DNA from: Candolleomyces eurysporus
Lineage: Eukaryota > Basidiomycota > Agaricomycetes > Agaricales > Psathyrellaceae
Reading direction: 5' to 3'
Assembly: GCA_027579435.1 (NCBI GenBank)
Contig: JANBPK010001635.1
Span: 1 to 20,603 of the forward strand
Length of the DNA stretch: 20,603 nucleotides
Part shown: positions 16,626-20,603 of the stretch, one piece after another
How the letters are laid out: each line of letters begins with the position of its first letter
How positions within the stretch are numbered: the stretch's first letter is position 1
Program-made: the position numbers and the translations under genes
Notes under the pieces: generated by a model
Seen by the model: the letters and a program-made list of their open reading frames with translations, nothing else
What the model was told of the DNA's origin: nothing
The model's database searches: none

Positions 16626-18444
16626 CTAGAGCTCGTCATTCGGTCCGACAACTTGCCTGCTAGCTTGGTGTTTCGGCTCTTTGGCAGATCGTGCAGTGAG
16701 CAAGGACAGAATGTCATGAACGAGGTCGGCGGCAGCGATTCCGGTAATATCGGCTGAAGTGAGGGAACTATTCAATAACCGCAGCAACCGTTTAGATGTC
16801 AGTCTACTTACCATGATCATATGCAGGTGCCACCTCAACAATATCCGCGCCGCTGGGTCTGGCCGTTAGCGAGGGCAGAAATCATATTATATGTACGTAC
16901 ACGAGATTCAGCCCAGTCAAGCCACGGATAATTCGTTTGAGTTCGCGAGTGGTCCATCCTCCGGGTTCAGGCGTTCCAGCTATAACAGCATTTTAGAGGT
17001 GTCCCAGAACTGCGGTGATTTGAGCGTACTGGCTGGAGCGAGCCCTGGGTCTGCTTGCAGGGTCAGTGCTGAGATAGAGAAAACTACCGGAAGTGCAACC
17101 ATACCTATCACGTCTATGTCGGTACTGAGGCCAGGGTTCAATTTCGGATCGGAATCTCTGCGACACTTCGAGGGACTCACCTCAGGTATACTGGGCTATC
17201 ACCGATACGATTCCTGATCCTCTTGATAACTTCTGGAATGCCTAGATCATCTATGTCGTCGGTGGTGACGATCTGGAACCCCACTGCAGCGTCGTTTTCA
17301 AGATCGCTGATGTCCTAATATGTATCGCTTCAGCAGGATGTGGAACTGATAAGTGTGAATGTAACCTACACCCATCTTACACCGGATGCCTCCGTGAATG
17401 CTGTTATTGGAGAGCAGGCCTTCCTCTTGGGCAAGGTAGAAGAAAGTCCCATGTGTCACTCGGGACTGATTTGTGAGACTCTGGCCTGGGTAAGCCGGCC
17501 ATGTATCCTGACAGAGATGTAAGAAAAGCCTCAATGTGTTTTGAAAGAAGACAGCACCAGATGAGCATCAAAGTGGATCACAGAAATGGGTCCATAGACT
17601 TTGTGGAGAGATCGTAGAATAGGTAAAACCTTTTGTGAGTGTAGGTGGCTGTTGATGAGGAGGTAAGGGCACGTACGATAGTGTGGTCCCCTCCCAAGCT
17701 ACAAGCCATGACACTTTCAGAGCTGGTGGAATTTTTCTAGGAAAGGAAGCAGTCACCTAACAATGCGGGGGTGCTCCAGGCCATCCAAAGCCAGATGACG
17801 CGTTTGAGACGCGTCTTGTGTCTTCACACCGCGCCTCAAGAGTGTTGAGTACGCGACCTCAATTTGGTCCACCGCCAATGCGTTGTCGAATGGGCTGACA
17901 GGGACCTGAAGACATTCCATGAATACTTCAGAAAGCTCTGCAAAGCCAAAACCTTACGTCCCCGCAATCCAACACTGTATANCCCCTGTTGATAAGGATC
18001 AAACCCCCATTGCATCGTATAACCTCGACCTGCACGCTGCCGTCTACTTCCTGAGCGTATCGCGTAGGGTCCAAATCTTGCGCTATCAATGTCAGAGCGT
18101 CATATCAGCGTTTGGGAGCCTCCCTCATGAGCCTGCATAACCCACCCAGGCCGATACGTCACAGCGGTATCGAAAGGCACCCCTAGTACGGCTATATCAA
18201 ACAGGATTTTGCTCCGGTCTAGGCATCGGAGGTAGGGTAGATGAGAGAACGCGAGGGGTCCGCTGTAAGGCAAGTCTACTTGCGCTCCATATTTCTCTGT
18301 CCACGTCTTGTCTTCCTCCGGACTGAGGGCGTCGTCAACGGAATTGGGGAATACGGCTTGTTGTGTGTGAGCGTTGGCGACTTTATCTGCGACTAGGAAT
18401 AAGAGTAGAAGTTTGGGAAGGATCTTTAGTCTTGTTATTGCCAT
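16626..18444 (-). CDS. Secreted agmatinase-family ureohydrolase, 408 aa, 12 exons
   Basis: Paralogue of the gene at 14553 with the same exon-intron structure. Exons: 18444-18146, 18082-17958, 17905-17757, 17698-17677, 17629-17558, 17507-17370, 17314-17181, 17124-17105, 17050-17030, 16979-16901, 16852-16812, 16753-16626. Ten of 12 exons have the same coding length or differ by only one codon. GGDHT (H196), FDAHLD (D219, H221, D223) and the third metal site are present, the last as STDIDVIDP with Thr in place of the Leu of its neighbour. The N-terminus (LKILPKLLLLFLVADKVANA) is a likely signal peptide. A hydrophilic C-terminal tail of about 25 residues (ARSAKEPKHQ...) is absent from the neighbour. 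The N at 17982 adds one base to exon 2 and breaks the frame; without it exon 2 is 124 nt, exactly as in the paralogue. Confidence 0.88.
17982..17982. other. Ambiguous base causing an apparent frameshift
   Basis: The N lies within exon 2 of the 408-aa agmatinase gene, beside a run of C. The frame is correct on either side (YQQG, then YTVLDCGD) if the N is not counted. It is best treated as an assembly or base-calling artefact, not as a mutation. Confidence 0.8.
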
Positions 18445-18545
18445 CGTCGAGCGCGAAAGTGTAGCTCAAGCCACCAGTCCTTGTTTGGTTCGAAAGCTCT
18501 GGATTCCACACGTTCAATGTCAGGGGCCCATCATGATGTCAGAAT

Positions 18546-18556
18546 CTTATCTTATC
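18546..18556 (-). promoter_or_regulatory. Double GATA site upstream of agmatinase gene
   Basis: On the minus strand GATAAGATAAG gives two overlapping GATAAG sites about 100 nt upstream of the start codon at 18444. GATA factors of the AreA/NIT2 type control nitrogen catabolism genes in fungi, and ureohydrolases belong to that group. The link is inference. The rest of 18445-18759 shows nothing else that I recognise. Confidence 0.45.
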
Positions 18557-18759
18557 TCAGGAGAGTTTGGTAGTTAAAGATGTGGGCAGGACGTCTAGTT
18601 ATTGATACAGAAAGAGTTCATAGTCAACGACATGTAGTACTAAGACAAGATCGTCAAAAGGATCAATTGGCCAAAAAGCAAGAAAAGGGACATCATCAAT
18701 GACAAGAACATGAGGGCTCTACGTGGGGAAAAAAAAGCGATTAGAGAAACTCCAGAAAA

Positions 18760-20603
18760 TCAAAAGGAAGGCTGCTCTAGTTTGCAGCCCATTACACGGA
18801 TAGAACCATCGGGCAGACCCACACCGTACAGCATTTGCGTGGGATGGAAGACAAGAGATGAAGAACGTGGTATAGATGGTGAAGGTAGTGGGCGAATTGG
18901 ATAGGCATGAAGGCCAGTAACAAGATCGAAAGCAGAGAGAGGGGTATCGCCTTTATCGGTAGGAAGAACTGATACTCGTTGAGTTTTCCAGCGAGTTGGG
19001 GTAATTGCGGACGATCTATGAAATATTGATGAACACACCATAGGGTGATAGTGGAGCAAGAGAACGTACTTCGCAAAAATACATGTTGTAGGATGCACAT
19101 CAAAGCCAGCCAGACCGTATTTGTCGTTACGGAACCAGGTTTCTGCGGACTGGTCGGGTCCTCGAAGATCCCACAGTTTGACTTCCCCATCGACACTGAA
19201 AGAATATCAGTGTTGAATCGCATGATGGACGAGAAGAACAAACTCACCTCGCTGATAAGAATTTGGCACCATATCGCGGATGCCACCGTGCATTCTGGAC
19301 GCAGCTCGTATGTTCAGAATACGTCCTGACAATGGCATCCTCTTCTTCCAGCCGTCGGTCGAAAATCTTGACAACACCATCAGCGAAGGTTGCGATGAAA
19401 GTCTGGTTGGATTGGTGATCCGAGCAGATCGAGGTAACAGGGCTGTCTGAATTGGTATCCAAATCCTAAAAGACCGCTCATCAGCAGGAGACACGACAAC
19501 AAATGGAGAGAGCCTTACCAGGCCTTGAGTTTCTGTTTGGGCATCCCAAACCTTAATAACCCTAGAATCACCTCCGACCAGAAGTGTTCCAGCAGCCTGC
19601 CTCCAGTCGATGACCATGCCAGTTCCTTGTCGAATTGGAATAACTTCGTTCAATGCCCTGAATGCGCTGACCATTTGCAACTCTTGCTCGAGAGTAGGGT
19701 CATAATTGCGGTACAGTCGCACGATACCGTCAGCTAATGGGATCGTTAGTCATATACTGAGAATGAAGTGAACTAGAGCCTCACAGGATCCAACAAGGAC
19801 GATTCCGCCAGATTCTTGGTTGATGATTTCGAGGCCAGTGATCGACGTTCCTCTTGGATTGCCATTGCAGAAGTAATTCAATCGCTTGCGCTGAGACCAA
19901 TCCCACACACTTGAACTTCATCAGAACAAGGACACCAACGGAAGAGTAATGGCAAAACTAACGTTATCATGTCGTGTTCGTTGGCCACAACAAGCTGTTG
20001 ATCGTAGGAATGGAATGCCATAGTCAAGGGGTGACCAGCAACCTGAAGGGAGGCAACAGGTCTATCCCATCGCGAGACCTCTGCAGATAATCAGTGGGGG
20101 GAGATGGTCGAGGAAATGGGATGACGAACCAGCAAAAGGAATTTGAGTCTGAGTGTCACTTAGGACTTGTTCATTGCGCTGTTGTCTCCATAACTGATAG
20201 TTATACTGAACGCTCCCTGGTTCGTCCGGTTCTGCTTGCTGTTAAAGATAAAGACGTTACTTCAGAGCCGTGAAAATGAAGGAGATAGTCACCCACCCTC
20301 ATCTGCGGCTCCTTGAAATACTCCAGGCACCAATCGAAGTACGAACTCTTCAGTGGTAACGTATCTCTGATACCAGCTCCGGTTCCCAAACCAAGCACGA
20401 CGCTCCCATTAGAATCCGTCGAGAACGTGCTGTTACTCGGGCTAGGCATGCCATAGCCATGTCCAGCAGCTTGTCGTCCCCTTCGGCCAGGATTAGCTCC
20501 AGCACGCCTTCTAGCCCTCAATCTCTCCATGTCTTCCTCCATAAGCGCTTCCATCACATCACACGCCATGAAATTGACCGGGCTTTGGTTCGGCGGGGGC
20601 GGC
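18760..20603 (-). CDS. KOG1: KOG1/Raptor, C-terminal 490 aa (5' end outside window)
   Basis: Scaffold subunit of TOR complex 1, which brings substrates to the TOR kinase. Exons on the minus strand: 20603-20297 (partial), 20238-20130, 20080-19963, 19909-19785, 19733-19519, 19465-19248, 19195-19070 and 19015-18760. All phases agree. The first part holds FMACDVMEALMEEDMERLRA and a basic Arg/Gly-rich stretch. Next comes PLKSSYFDWCLEYFKEPQMR, the signature that precedes the WD40 domain in Raptor proteins. The WD40 repeats follow, for example MITVWDWSQRKRLNYFCNGN, SDGIVRLYRNYDPTLEQELQ, SRVIKVWDAQT, GVVKIFDRRL and GEVKLWDLRGPDQSAETWF, ending with LPDGSIRVMGCKL. The N-terminal RNC and HEAT regions must lie beyond 20603. 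This is a conserved single-copy type gene and gives a syntenic anchor next to the agmatinase pair. Confidence 0.92.

Overview
The window looks like a piece of an Agaricomycete (mushroom-forming basidiomycete) nuclear genome. The evidence is the gene style: many short introns of 47-91 nt with GT...AG ends, F-box/LRR-type proteins of the kind expanded in mushrooms, a caspase-like (peptidase C14) protein with a long C-terminal extension, secreted agmatinase-type ureohydrolases, and the conserved C-terminus of the TORC1 subunit KOG1/Raptor. All assignments come from reading the sequence; no database was searched.

Left third (1-6115): non-coding repeats. Two units, a long one (L, about 730 nt) and a short one (S, about 500 nt), alternate as S-L-S-L-(S) and then L-S-L. 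Between the two blocks sits one three-exon gene of unknown function (3117-4054, 263 aa). Five copies of a compact element open the units. Each is closed by a 7-nt stem (GGGTCGG with CCGACCC or CCGATCC), starts with a Pol III A-box-like motif, and ends with a hairpin capped by a GNRA tetraloop. In three copies a middle arm has different sequence but still pairs. L units also end in a degenerate tRNA-like head with a B-box. This structured repeat family is the most interesting signal in the window.

Middle (6355-10246): two divergent F-box genes, one intronless on the minus strand (601 aa) and one two-exon on the plus strand (547 aa). They share a 359-nt promoter region with four TTTGAA-centred motifs. 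Next come a truncated agmatinase pseudogene (10377-10780) and about 1.2 kb with only a doubtful small ORF. A six-exon caspase-like gene follows (12012-14448, 713 aa, His and Cys of the catalytic dyad visible).

Right third (14553-20603, all minus strand): two tandem agmatinase-family genes with signal peptides (377 and 408 aa) and identical 12-exon structures, including 20-22-nt microexons that carry metal-binding motifs. They are followed by the 3' portion of KOG1/Raptor (last 490 aa, eight exons, 5' end outside the window). A double GATA site lies upstream of the second agmatinase, which fits nitrogen control. The caspase-like gene sits between the agmatinase pseudogene and the intact pair, so the locus has been rearranged since the agmatinase duplication.

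Six single N bases occur, mostly beside homopolymers. One (17982) falls in an exon and creates an apparent frameshift that is almost certainly an assembly artefact.
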